19,277 nt of DNA from Acanthamoeba castellanii str. Neff. Lineage: Eukaryota > Discosea > Longamoebia > Acanthamoebidae. The notes below the pieces were generated by a model. It saw only the letters and a program-made list of their open reading frames with translations, had not been told where the DNA came from and ran no database searches. The stretch spans positions 463,994 through 483,270 of the forward strand of contig NW_004457586.1 in assembly GCF_000313135.1 (NCBI RefSeq), read 5' to 3'. This document shows positions 8,471 through 18,177 of this stretch, in pieces. Both the position numbers and the translations under genes were made by a program. Within the stretch, counting starts at the first letter, position 1; each line of letters begins with the position of its first letter.

Positions 8471-10531
8471 TTGTTCTTGTCCGCACCTCCCTCGCTCACA
8501 CCAGGCACGCTGCTGCTACTGCCGCTGCCGGTGGTGGGCGGTTGTGGTGCGGCGACGGTCGCAGTGACGCCATGGTCACCGCCCGCGTTGATGCCCTGCG
8601 GCTTGGCGTTGTCGCCGCTCCCTGTGACAGCTTCGCCGGTCTTGGTCACGGGCGCCTCCGTCGCCGCAGACGCAGCGACGCCGCCCTGGGCCGCCGCGAA
8701 CGTGTGCTCGTCGGACCGTCGCAGCGGAGTGTGTCGACCGGTAGCGGCGGCGTTCTCCGGCGGGGTCGGCGAGGCGACGACTGCGCCGTGCTCCCGGCTG
8801 TCCTTGTTGGTGGGGCGGTGGAAGGCGAAGGCCTCGCCGCTGCTGACGCGTCGGCCGGAGAGGCGCGCCAGACGGTTCTCATCGAGGGCGAGCACGATCT
8901 CGTTGAGGTCGTCGAGCAGGCGCACCTGCCGGAGAGGCAGCCGCATGACGTGGATGCGCCGGTAGACGCGGATGAAGGCCTGCACGTCCTCTGTCTCCTT
9001 CTCGATGAGGCCGCTGAGGAGGATGATGGGCAGCGACATGCGCCGCGAGGTGAGATAGGCCACGGCCTTGCCCAGCGTGTCCGTGTCGAGCACCGCAAAG
9101 TCGAGCCGTCGCTCGCCGTCATAATCCAGGGCGCCGCCCGCGGTGGTCAGCGACCGGCCCTTCTCGGCCTTGGCCAGCACGCCGAAGAACTCCTCCTGCG
9201 TCTCCGCTACCGTCACCTGCTGATAGATCAGAGTTAGCCGGCGATCATCACGGCGCTGTCCCCGTTTGTGTGCGTGCGGCGAGGTGCGCGTACGGTGGTG
9301 CCGCATCGGGTGAGGTGCATCTGGAGGATGAAGCGGTTGGTCTCGTTGGCGATGTAGAGCAGAGCGTGCATGCTGGGCAGACGGTTGGGCTCCGCCGAGG
9401 TGGTCGCGAGGGTCTCCTGCGACAGGCCGCCGTCGGTCTGCTGCGGCAGCGGCATCTCGCTCTCCGGCGGCACGCCCACGCGGGCGGTGAAGTGGAAAAT
9501 CGAACCCCGTTGCGGGCGGCTCTCCGCCCATATCTTCCCGTGAAACATTTTACAGAGACGCTTGCAGATCGACAGACCTGTGGTCACGCGTTGACGAGAG
9601 TGTGAGCGCTCACATCGGAGTTGAAAAAAACCAGAAAGCGAATGCGGGGGAACGGCACGAAGAATGAAGACGTACCGAGTCCGGTGCCGCCGTACTTGCG
9701 GGAGAGGGAGGTGTCGACCTGGGAGAAGGGCTTGAAGAGGACGTGGAAGTCCTCGGCCTTGATGCCGATGCCCGTGTCGCGCACCTCGAAGTGCAGCAGC
9801 AGGTGGTCCTCGCTCTCGATCAGCCCATCGCTGCCGTCGCCGCTCGCCGACTCCTTGCCCTTGCCCTTCTTGCCGCGGCTTCGCTTCCCTGCGCCCTCCT
9901 CCTGCGTCGACGACCCGTCCTCCTCGAGGCTGCTCCCGCCCGTGAACGTGCTCGAGTCGTCCATGTCCGAGCTCGACCGCTCGTGGTCCTCGCTGCTCCC
10001 GCCGCTGCCGTGGTCCTTGCCCCTGATGGGACCCTCGAGGCCGCCGCTCTGCGCGCGCGACGCCGGGTAGACGGCCGACGATGACGAAGATGACGACGAA
10101 GAGGAGGAAGATGAAGATGAAGATGATGATGAAGAAGAAGATGGGGAGGCGTTGACGAAGGGCGAGACGACGATGACGATCTCGCCCGAGTCGGTGAACT
10201 TGACAGAGTTGTTAAGGAGGTTGAGGAGGATCTGGCGGAGGCGCATGTCGTCGCCGACGACGTACTGGGGCAGGGCGGGGTCGACGATGTAGGCCAGGTT
10301 GAGGCCCTTGGTGGCGGCCTTGAACTCGACGAGCTTGAGCGAGGTCTCCAGGCACTCGGCGAGCGAGAAGCGCTTCTCCTCGAGCTTGACCTTCATGGCC
10401 TTGAGCTTGCTCAGGTCGAGCACGTCGTTCACCAGCTCCAGCAGCGTCTCCGACGACGCCTTGATGTTGTCGACGTACTCCTTCTGCTCGGCGGTCATGC
10501 TGGTGTCCTCCAGGAGCGAGGTCATGCCGAT

Positions 10532-10564
<33 letters not shown>

Positions 10565-13500
10565 GGCCACGGCCAGGAACGAGTCCTTGAGCCGGTCGAC
10601 CTCCTTGAGCTGGTTGTTCTTGAGCTTGAGCTCCTTGTTGGTCTTCTTGAGGCGCTCGACCAGCATCGAGTTCTCGATCGAGATCATGAACTGCGACGTG
10701 AGGATCTGCAGCAGCCGCAGCCGGTCGTCCGTGAAGATGCCCGTGTTGGCGTCGTTCTCGAAGTAGAGGATGCCGTAGTGCTTGTCCTTGAACGTGATCG
10801 GCGTGCACAGGATCGAGAACGGCCGTTTCTTCCTGATGTACACGTCATTGCTGAAGTTCTCGTCCTGCGTCGCGTCCCGCAGCAACACCTTGGCTGCTCT
10901 CACGCCACGCCACACCACACCACATGCCACGCCATTCTTGATCAGCAACCGGCTGACGTCACCGCAAAATATAAAGAAAATCTATAAAGGGCGCGCGCAC
11001 TCTTGGTTCGCCAGCAGTAGTTGAGGACTCGGTTGGGCACGTGCACGCTCTCGCCCTTGAACAGAACGTTGAGCACCTTGACCACCACCTCGCCCTGATG
11101 CGTCCATAGCAACAACAGCGACACCGGTGAGAGGTGAGCTTCTAGGGAGCTTACGAGGGAGGTGGTGGTGATGGGCGTAGAGTCGTACCAGGGGGCATTC
11201 GGCCTTGGCCTTGAGGAAGAGCTGCTTGGGCTTGCCCTCGTCGCTGTCGGCGCTCTTGCTCCCCATCTCAACGCCCTCCTCGCAGTACTCCTCGGTGAGG
11301 AGGAGCACGCCCTTGGTGGCGCACGTGTTGGACATGGTCAGGTCCATCAGCGACGTCAGCAGGTCGCTGTAGTTGAGCTTCGACGACAGCTGCTGCGACG
11401 CCTCAATCACCGTGTCCAAATCCAACGCGCTGTACACACAATCATTCGCCACCATGAGTGTGTGTCGTGTGTGTGTGTGTGTGTGTGTGTGTCGTGTGTG
11501 TCGTGGGCGCGTATACCTGGAGATGATCTCGGTGGTGGAGTAGGGGCCGGGGCTGGGGGCCTGCGAGGCGACGTCGGAGGGCCGGCGGTAGGAGGAGGTG
11601 GCCTGGGTGATGGCCTTGGCCTTGGCCGACGCGCCCCACTTGGAGTAGCAGTAGACGGCCTGCGAGAGGGCCTGCCCGGCCCACTCCTCGAGCACCTGCC
11701 AGGCCAGCTCCTTGGCGACCGCCGCGTCCTGAATGAACCCGTTGCGCAGCGCCAGCTCGTAGGACTCATCGTACTTGCGCAGCACTTGCAGCAGCGACGT
11801 GATCTCCTTCACCTCATTTCTGATCCGCTCCTGCACCCGCGTGAGCTCGGCCTGATGCGCGCACGTCGTCAACAACCACCCGTTAGCCGACTGCTTGTTG
11901 CTTCTTCGCTTTCGCTTTTCTCTTTCCAATGGAGGGGGGGTTGTACCTCAACGAGGATGTACTGATGGGAGTAGTTGCAGGGGGCGCTGTCGGCGAACTT
12001 CTTGAGCATGGCCTGGTTCTTCTGCACGATCCGGATGTAGTGCTCGTACTTCTCCTTGGTCAGGTTGTAGCTGTCGCCCTTCCTGTCCCTGCCCTCGCCG
12101 TTGCCCTTGTTCGACGAGGACCACGACACACGCTGCAACCAACCGCGCCATGTCAGCACTCGGCCACTGCGTGTGGTTGGTTCGAACACACACACACCCA
12201 CACACACACACACCTTGTCGTCACGTTTGCTGAGCACGCGCTTCCACTTGTTGTCCTTGTCGATCTTCATCTTGTCCTGACGCGAGATGAACAGGTTGGA
12301 GGCCTTGCAGATGGCCAGAATGGTCAACGAATAAATAAAATAGAACTCTGTCACACGCACAAAGAGGGACCGGTGACGTCAGCGATGAGTACACACACAC
12401 AGGAGGAAAAAACAGGTGTACGCAACGACGTACCGGGTGCCTCCTTGAAGCTGAGGATGACGTCCACCGCTCGCGCGGCCCTGTGGCCCATCTGCAGAGC
12501 CTCCGAGTACTGGCCCATGATGTAGCAGTAATGCATACGAATCACGCAGTAGTTGCCTGTTTGGCCGTGGTCACGCCGTTAGCAACGATCGATAGCATCG
12601 GTTTATGGGATGGGGGGGGGCAGGACGTACTGTATTTGAGGGGCACCTTGTCGGAAGTCACGCCGCTCATGATGCGCTGCTCGTACTCCTCGTCCTCCTC
12701 CTGGACGGGCTTGTCCATGAGGAGCTTGACGTGTCGCTCGATCGTCTCCATCATCACCAGCAGATCGCTCCAGTTGGCGTCGCGCGCGAAGCTCATGTAG
12801 GGCTCTGCAAACCAGGCGCGATGGTGTGTCACCATCACTCGGAGTTAGGCAGAGTGGTCATAACTTGGTCATAACTCCGAGAGCGAGGCGTGGCCGAGGC
12901 GCACGCACCGATGGAGGAGAGGATCTTGGGCAGCGAGAGGCCGGAGCACCACTGGGACGTGAGGAGGTGGTAGGCGCAGCCGGTGCCGTAGACCAGGTCG
13001 CCCGACTCAATGCACAGCTTGAAACCCTTCTCGAGGCCCTCGAACACGGACCGCAGGGGCTTCTTGAGCCATGCGTCGAAGGCTGCACCGATCAACAAAC
13101 AAAAAAACGAGTGAGTGAAAAGAAAGAAAAGAAAGAGAAAAGAAGAGAAGAGAAGAGAGGGGAGGCGGCGTACAGTAGAAGAGCTCCCAGACCTGCCCGC
13201 GGTCAGGCAGCTGCTGGCGCTGGGCGTACTTCTCGCAGAGGTCCAGGCCCAGCTTGCCCCATTCGTAGGCCTCCTCGAGCGCCTGTCGGTGCATGCTGCA
13301 CGCAATCCATGCGTACTGCGCATAGACGCCGGCGGTCGAGGGGTCGTTTCCGTGCTCGATGCTGATCAGGATCTGCGCATTTGAGGGGAAGGGAGGGGGT
13401 GTGAGTCTCACCTTCCCCTGCATTTGACAGGCCGAGGCGAGCTTGAAGGTGGAGGGGGGCATGTTACCGCAGTGCACAGGGCGAGAGGCAGGACGTTGGG

Positions 13501-16500
13501 ATTTCCAACGAAGAAGAGACCGATGCACATCTTGTTGATGACGATTTGGATTCCCTATAGGCATGCCAATGATGATGACGACGATGACGATGATGAGAAT
13601 AAAGTCGTTAGGCCGTGCGAACGTGGTGACGCAGTGAAGTGGGACGAGGGGGTGGGAGGGCATACTCGTGCACGAGGGTCGGTGGCAGGCGGGATGCTGA
13701 TGAGATCGGCCACCTTGCGGTCGCCCATCAGGTCATAGACCTTCTTACGCGCCTCGTCGACCATCTCGGGCGTGGGGTTGCGCTCGATGCTCACGCCCAG
13801 CGTGGCCAGACACTCGAAGCCGTAGTGCACCAGGTCCTCGTAGCGCTCCAGGCAAATGTAGAACTGGTTGCGGTGGGTGAAGACCTCGATGACCTCCCAA
13901 ATATCGGCCGCCTGCGCGCACAGCAGCTCGAACAGCTCCTGCGCCCTGTCGACGTTCTTGCACAAGTACTCGCACTGCGCGCTCTCTGCGTACCCAGAGG
14001 TGCGAGAGTCAGCAGACACGCCCACCAGCACCAAAGCACGCGCAACGCAACACGTACCCAGGTAGAGCTGAAATGTGAGCTTGTGGTGCGTGGTCCAGCA
14101 GCCCTCCGGGAGCATGGCGATGCCCTGCGCGGCCACTCGTCGTGCCATGTCGTAGGCTGGCACATACGCACGAATTGCGCGCAAGAATGAGCGAAGACCG
14201 CGAAAGTGGCGGGCGAGCACCACTGTAGTGGAGGCGGTGGCAACGTACCGAGAGTCCTCTTGCCTTTGATGGCGGCCTTGAGGTTGAGCTTGGCCAGGAG
14301 GATGCGCTGCTCGGCCGAACCGATCAGCTCCGCGGCTTTGTTGAGGTGGTACACCACATCGAAAATGTCGAAGCGCCCTGCCGGCTCGTCCTGTTCGGTG
14401 TACTCGTGCGAAAGATTCTTCTTTCGCGCCGCCAGGTCGTCCTGCGGCTGCTGCGCACAATGAGCGCTTCATGATGAGCCTCACCACCACCACCACCACC
14501 ACCACCGCCGCCACCACCACCACGCAAACCGATAGAAAGCTCAGAAGAGGTACCGAAGCTTCCTCGGTGGCCTTGAGCTTGTTCATGAGGTAGAGACCGA
14601 TGTTGAAGTGCGCCTGCTTCCTTTGCACCTTGTCCACGCACTCGTATGCCGCCTGCTGCACGCGGTCGTGCAGGAAGTTGTAGTCGAAGCCCTCCGATCG
14701 AAGAATGAAGCCTGCGCGGCGCACAAAGAGAGCGATGAGTCGAAACGGCCGAGCGGAGACAGCCAGGCGGCGGCGGTGGCGCAGTGCGTACCGCCGTGCA
14801 GTGCCCGCCAGAGATCGTTCTCGGCCTGGTCGATGGTGCACTGGCTGTACTCAGCCACGTCCCTCACGTCGAAGCGACTGCCGAAGAAGGCCGCCACCTC
14901 GAGCAGCTTCAGCGTCTAGTGCCCCCCCCCCAAGGCGCATTCATGACATACCACGACGCGTGTGAGACGCGAGGCCCTCGAAGCGCCAAGAGCGACGAGC
15001 CACGTACATTGGCCGGCAGGTTGCCGAGGTCCTGCGCCATGAATTCCACCACGTTGTCGGTGAAACCGGTCGCCTGTATTTTCTCCAAGTCCCACTGCCA
15101 AGATCCGCGATTGTAGTCGAACCACTGCACCGTGCCGTCGGTTAGCTCTCGGAATTGCAGTGGAGTGCGCGCTCGAGGGGTGAGAGGGGACGCACGATGA
15201 GCTCGGACTGGTAGAGCTTGGTGAGGAAGCTGATAATGAAGAAGGGGTTGCCCTTGGTCTTGGTGAAGACCAGATTGGACAGAGCTTCGGTGAGGTCCGA
15301 GTCGGAGTAGTGGAGCACGTTGGCCACCATTTCATTGATGTCCTTCAGGCCCAGCGGCTGGTGTAGATACGGTGGATAAGTCGAAGCTGAGTGAACTCAT
15401 CCAAGCCAATGCCCCCGACTGTGTGTGTGTGTGTGTGTACCTGAAGACAGATGTGGTGCAGCGACGCGTTCTTCTCGCGCAGCTCGTTGACGAAGAGGTT
15501 GAGCGGATGGGTGGTGCCGGTGACCTCGTTATCGCGATAGCCGCCGACCAGGAGGAGCGACCCAGCCGTGGGCGAAGATCGGCAGGTCTGCACAAATCAA
15601 TTGATCAAAGGGGGGGTGCGCACACAGTGAGCGCCCTTCAAAAGACACGAAAGCTGAAGGGAGAGGGGACCGCACCAGCTTCTCGAGCAACTGGAAAGAC
15701 GGGTGGTCGGCCCAATGGAGGTCGTCCAGAATCATGACCAACGGTCGCCCGGGCGTGAAGCTGCAGAAGACGTCGACGAGCCGGGCGAAGAGTTGGTTGA
15801 AGAGGGTCTTCATCTCGGTCACTCCGAGGTCGACGTGCGGCGCGGATTGCACGCCGATGAGGAGCTGCAAGCTGGGGATCACGTTCACCAGGAGCTGGCC
15901 GTTGGTGCCGAGCGCCTCGAGGATGCGCTCCTTCTTCGACGTCACGCTTTCCTCGTCCTCTGAGAGGATCTGGTGCGCACCGCATCGCGAGAGTCAGACC
16001 TTGGCGTGCAGAAGAGGGTGGAAGAGGGCAGAGTAGCATACTTGGTGAATCATGTCGGTGAACGCGATGGCGATCGCCGAGTAGGGCACGTCGCGCTTGT
16101 TGTAGTCGTACTTGCCCTGGATGAAGTACGACTGGTCCTTGACCACCTTCAGCTGATTGACCAGCGACGTCTTACCGACTCCTGAATAGCCAGCGACCAG
16201 GAGGACCTAATGTGCGGTGGTGCGCGCGTTAGGCCATCGCTGGCGCTCATCGAGGTCGATGATGGAGAGGGGAATGGAGAAGAGTGCGGTGGTGCGTGCC
16301 TGGCTCTTGAGCTCTTTGGCGGTCACTTCGTAGATCTTGCGGACGAGCTGTATCTCACGCTCGCGGCCATAGAGGCGCGCCGGGAACGAGAAGACGTCGG
16401 AGACGTCGTACCGGCCGGGCGCGAAGTCGTTCACCACCACCGGCGTGCGCTGCTCGCGCTTGTCCTCCAGCCACTGCTTGCAGTAGAGCAGATCGGCGTG

Positions 16501-17643
16501 CAGGCCGCGACTGCTCTGGTAGCGCATCTCCATCGACTTGGCCATCAGCTTGCTCACCACCAGCGACAGACACAGCGGTATCCTGCACCCCACCATCGCC
16601 ACGCTCGTGAGCACGCCAGCGCTGCCATGGATATCCATGTGTCACACACGCAGGCCCGTACCGTGCGTCGACTTCGTGAAGGCGCGGAGTGGGCTTGGCC
16701 ATGTGTGCGTGGAGGAGCCGGATGGGGGTCTTCTCTTGAAAGGGAAGGCGACCGGTGAGGAGCTGGAAGAAGGAGACGCCGAGGGAGTAGAAGTCGCTGC
16801 GGTGGTCGATGCTCTTTGACTCGGTCCGCACCGACAGCTCGGGCGGCAGGTAGGGCAGGGACCCGAGGGCCTGGAAGGGCACGCGGCCCTGGTTGGTGTC
16901 CTTGCTGCGGATCACCACCGAAGCGATGCCCAGGTCCGTCAGCTTCACCACGCCCGTCTGTCTGTTCCATATGATATTGGCGGGCTGGATCACCACACAC
17001 ACGCACATGCACGACCGCACACGCACACGCACACGCACACGCAGCAACACGAGCCCAGTCCGAGAGCGACGCTCGTGGTTAGTCAGATGGCCAATGAGAA
17101 GGCTACGAGGCCCACGCAAGATGGCTGACAGGAGAGAGCTTGCAACAGGCTAAAGAAAGAAGGGAGAGACGTAAATCTACACAAAATAAATTGGGGATAA
17201 AAACTATTGTGTACCTTGATGTCCTTGTGCACGATGGAGTGACTGTGGATTTGGCCCAAAGAAATGGCGAGCGAGATGGCGATGTCGATAAATTGCTCGA
17301 GATGAGCGGCAAAGGGGCCGTCTCGCTCCAGACACTTGAACAGGTCATCGCCGCCAAAGTCCTCCAGGACGAGGGCCTCGAAGTTGTGTCGTGAAATGCG
17401 GTCGTAGATGGCGACCACGCCCGTCACCGTCTTGAGACTCTCGACGATGTTGTACTCGTGTTGGAAGTTGCTGAGATGTCGTGGCATGGGGAACGAGAGG
17501 CTCAGCACCTTCACCCGCACGGGCACGCCATCCTTCTGCCGCACGCATTTGTACACCTCCGAGCTCGACCCTCGATCGATCTCATCTGATGCGAGTCGAT
17601 ACCCGGCCTCCTCCACGAACTTTGCATTCTCCATGTTCTTCAT
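7907..17643 (-). CDS. Giant Ser/Thr kinase-AAA ATPase-GAF-histidine kinase-receiver hybrid protein, 28 exons
   Basis: Predicted signalling protein of 2408 residues with no signal peptide or membrane segment seen. Exons (complement): 17215-17643, 16662-16984, 16300-16582, 16042-16206, 15676-15969, 15441-15587, 15196-15357, 15008-15145, 14792-14915, 14554-14711, 14249-14450, 14058-14156, 13666-13985, 13468-13554, 13174-13372, 12909-13082, 12631-12804, 12434-12556, 12214-12347, 11947-12132, 11517-11851, 11189-11429, 11001-11094, 9676-10896, 9294-9577, 8314-9219, 8144-8234, 7907-8040. They total 7227 nt, and every junction is in phase. Domains in order: Ser/Thr kinase (about 15-290), AAA ATPase (about 340-560), helical region (about 560-1400), GAF (about 1420-1605), histidine kinase with His1643 and ATPase boxes to about 1970, a degenerate receiver (about 2008-2135), and a canonical receiver (2285-2405, Asp2335). 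The order matches cyanobacterial Hstk and fungal group X (Mak2/Mak3) kinases. There is no HPt domain, so a separate phosphotransfer protein is expected. ATG 17643 is chosen; ATG 17634 is an alternative. Confidence 0.95.
9094..9420 (-). other. Degenerate receiver (pseudo-receiver) domain of the hybrid kinase
   Basis: The segment reads ALLYIANETNRFILQMHLTR (residues about 2009-2028), then DFAVLDTDT (Asp2077 at the phospho-acceptor place), PIILLSG (Ser2101) and VMRLPLRQ (Arg2125 where receivers have Lys). The acidic pair at the end of strand 1 is missing. The fold fits a receiver, but the Mg-binding and Lys positions do not, so phosphorylation is unlikely. An intron (9220-9293) interrupts it. 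The C-terminal end of this domain continues to about 8900. Confidence 0.65.
9294..10600 (-). other. Histidine kinase core (HisKA and HATPase_c) of the hybrid kinase
   Basis: The H-box is FLAVASHELRTPLNGIIGM, with phospho-acceptor His1643 at 10561-10559. The N-box is LRQILLNLLNNSVKFT at about 10240-10195. The G1 box is DTGIGI, with Asp1904 at 9778-9776. The F-box is LFKPFSQ, and the G2 box GGTGLGLSICK is spliced across 9676/9577. All catalytic boxes are intact. An unusual insert of about 116 residues separates the N-box strand from the strand leading into G1. Confidence 0.95.
10076..10141 (-). repeat. Run of 22 serine codons in the histidine kinase insert
   Basis: These are residues 1783-1804. 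The codons are a mix of TCT, TCA, TCC and TCG, so this is not a simple triplet repeat. The run begins a low-complexity insert rich in Ser, Gly, Asp and Glu, with a basic KRSRGKKGKGK stretch, that runs to about residue 1893. Confidence 0.95.
10675..11429 (-). other. GAF domain of the hybrid kinase
   Basis: Three exons carry the GAF fold: LDLDTVIEASQQLSSKLNYS (from 11425), VHVPNRVLNYCWRTK, then SILCTPITFKDKHYGILYFE and TGIFTDDRLRLLQILTSQF. The GILYFEN and SQFMISIEN segments match GAF domains of Hstk-family kinases. The ligand is unknown; chromophore-binding Cys cannot be assigned. The acceptor of the third exon is ambiguous by one codon (10896 or 10893). Confidence 0.88.
11459..11506 (+). repeat. 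GT-rich dinucleotide tract in a kinase intron
   Basis: The tract is TG/GT repeats broken by TCG, inside the intron 11430-11516. Similar short CA/GT tracts occur in the introns at 12187-12213, 15421-15438 and 17010-17042. Confidence 0.85.
12838..12881. repeat. Inverted repeat with 10-bp perfect arms in a kinase intron
   Basis: CTCGGAGTTA (12838-12847) and TAACTCCGAG (12872-12881) are perfect inverted copies 24 bases apart. The interior holds a direct repeat GGTCATAACT (12856-12865 and 12867-12876). It sits in the intron 12805-12908. Confidence 0.85.
13108..13168. repeat. Polypurine tract in a kinase intron
   Basis: The plus strand is almost all A and G (repeats of AAAG, AGAAG, AGAGG), so the transcribed strand intron 13083-13173 is a long polypyrimidine run just after its donor. 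It is noncoding. Confidence 0.85.
14477..14524 (+). repeat. (CAC)n trinucleotide repeat in a kinase intron
   Basis: About 15 CAC/CCA triplets with a CCG interruption lie in the intron 14451-14553. On the gene strand this is (GTG)n. It is noncoding. Confidence 0.85.
16207..16299 (-). other. GC-AG intron, 93 nt (hybrid kinase gene)
   Basis: The donor AGCCAG|GCACGC (16299) and acceptor CACATTAG|GTC (16207) join KELKSQ to VLLVAGYSGVGKT in phase. A GT donor giving this junction is not present, and the whole gene stays in frame with it. Confidence 0.8.
16300..17643 (-). other. Ser/Thr protein kinase domain of the hybrid kinase
   Basis: Visible residues are a Gly-poor nucleotide loop (DRGSSSEVY, residues 23-31), VKVL with Lys45, a helix C Glu63 in HEYNIVESL, HKDIKPAN with Asp141 and Asn146, TDLG with Asp160, and LPPE in place of APE. 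All key catalytic positions are present. HRD is changed to HKD and DFG to DLG, as in several Hstk-type kinases. The intron 16985-17214 falls exactly between HKDIK and PAN. The domain ends with the helix around KLMAKSMEMRYQSSRGLHAD. Confidence 0.9.
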
Positions 17644-18177
17644 TCTTTGCACGCTTCTCTCCTTTTTTTAAAATCCAAGATGCTCGCTCCTCTTTTCCGA
17701 TGCCTTCACCCCACCAAATCGGCCGAGGAGCGCGGAAAGGAAGGGGGCGACCCAAGGACTCGATGGGATGAGGAGCTTCGCGGTCTAATCAATCGCCAAA
17801 AAAGATGAAAAGACGCCAGGCGCCAGCAGTTGGGTCTCTTGTCCCTTCCCGGGCTTTCGTCCACACAAACGCGAACACACGAGCCGAGACGCAGAGCTCA
17901 CGGCACGCAACGGCCAAACAGCGCCTCCGTTGCTTGCGCTCAAGTTTTTCGCTCAGTTGGGCGCCCAATTCTTCGCCATCTTGCCGCCCAGCGGGCCAGC
18001 CATTGGTCGTTGAGCGTAGGCCAGGGAACGAGAACACGACGACAGATGAGCCCCGCACGTGCGCGACGGCCGGGGAATTGCAGTGTTGGGTCAAGGAACG
18101 TTCTGCCTGCGTCTAACGCTTACATCAATCGAACGAGATGCGAACCGAACAAACAGGTAACTGGGGTGAGGCCTCAC
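17644..18177. other. Intergenic region upstream of the hybrid kinase gene
   Basis: These 534 bases separate the aspartic protease stop (18178) from the kinase start (17643), both on the minus strand. The region should hold the protease 3' end and the kinase promoter. A T/A-rich TTTTAAAAAAA lies at about 17664-17674 on the minus strand, close to the kinase ATG. I see no AATAAA, RNA gene or supported coding sequence; open frames here look like chance. Confidence 0.6.

Larger units (their letters stand above)
11517..16206 (-). other. AAA-type predicted ATPase and long helical region of the hybrid kinase
   Basis: Walker A is AGYSGVGKTS (residues 350-359; Lys357 codon at 16173-16171). Walker B is LVMILDDLHWAD (477-487 and onward). 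A sensor-like LLLVGGYRDNEV strand lies at about 15550-15520. GNPFFIISFLTKLY and GSWQWDLEKI follow, as in the AAA_16/predicted ATPase part of Hstk proteins. From about residue 560 to 1400 the sequence is helix-rich, with no catalytic motif. It includes AGRFDIFDVVYHLNKAAELI and ATLGVSIERNP and is probably a TPR-like solenoid. Its role is likely to be nucleotide-dependent control or partner binding (inference). Confidence 0.85.

Noticed and set aside
8296..9237. Long open frame of 313 codons on the plus strand
   Set aside because: It is the antisense shadow of kinase exon 26, which has clear receiver motifs on the minus strand; GC-rich coding DNA leaves such frames open.
10076..10141. Acidic Asp/Glu repeat read on the plus strand
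   Set aside because: It is the complement of the poly-Ser codons of an exon whose flanks are conserved histidine kinase boxes.
11162..11965. Open frame of 267 codons on the plus strand
   Set aside because: It is antisense to GAF-region exons and runs through two introns and a GT repeat; its protein has no recognisable motif.
7907..17643. Recent bacterial transfer of the hybrid kinase
   Set aside because: The domain order is known in bacteria, but the gene has 27 introns with donors like those of its neighbours, so any transfer would be old.
17805..18116. 103-codon open frame in the intergenic region, plus strand
   Set aside because: It has no motif, no signal peptide and no supported splice sites, and it lies where the kinase promoter should be.
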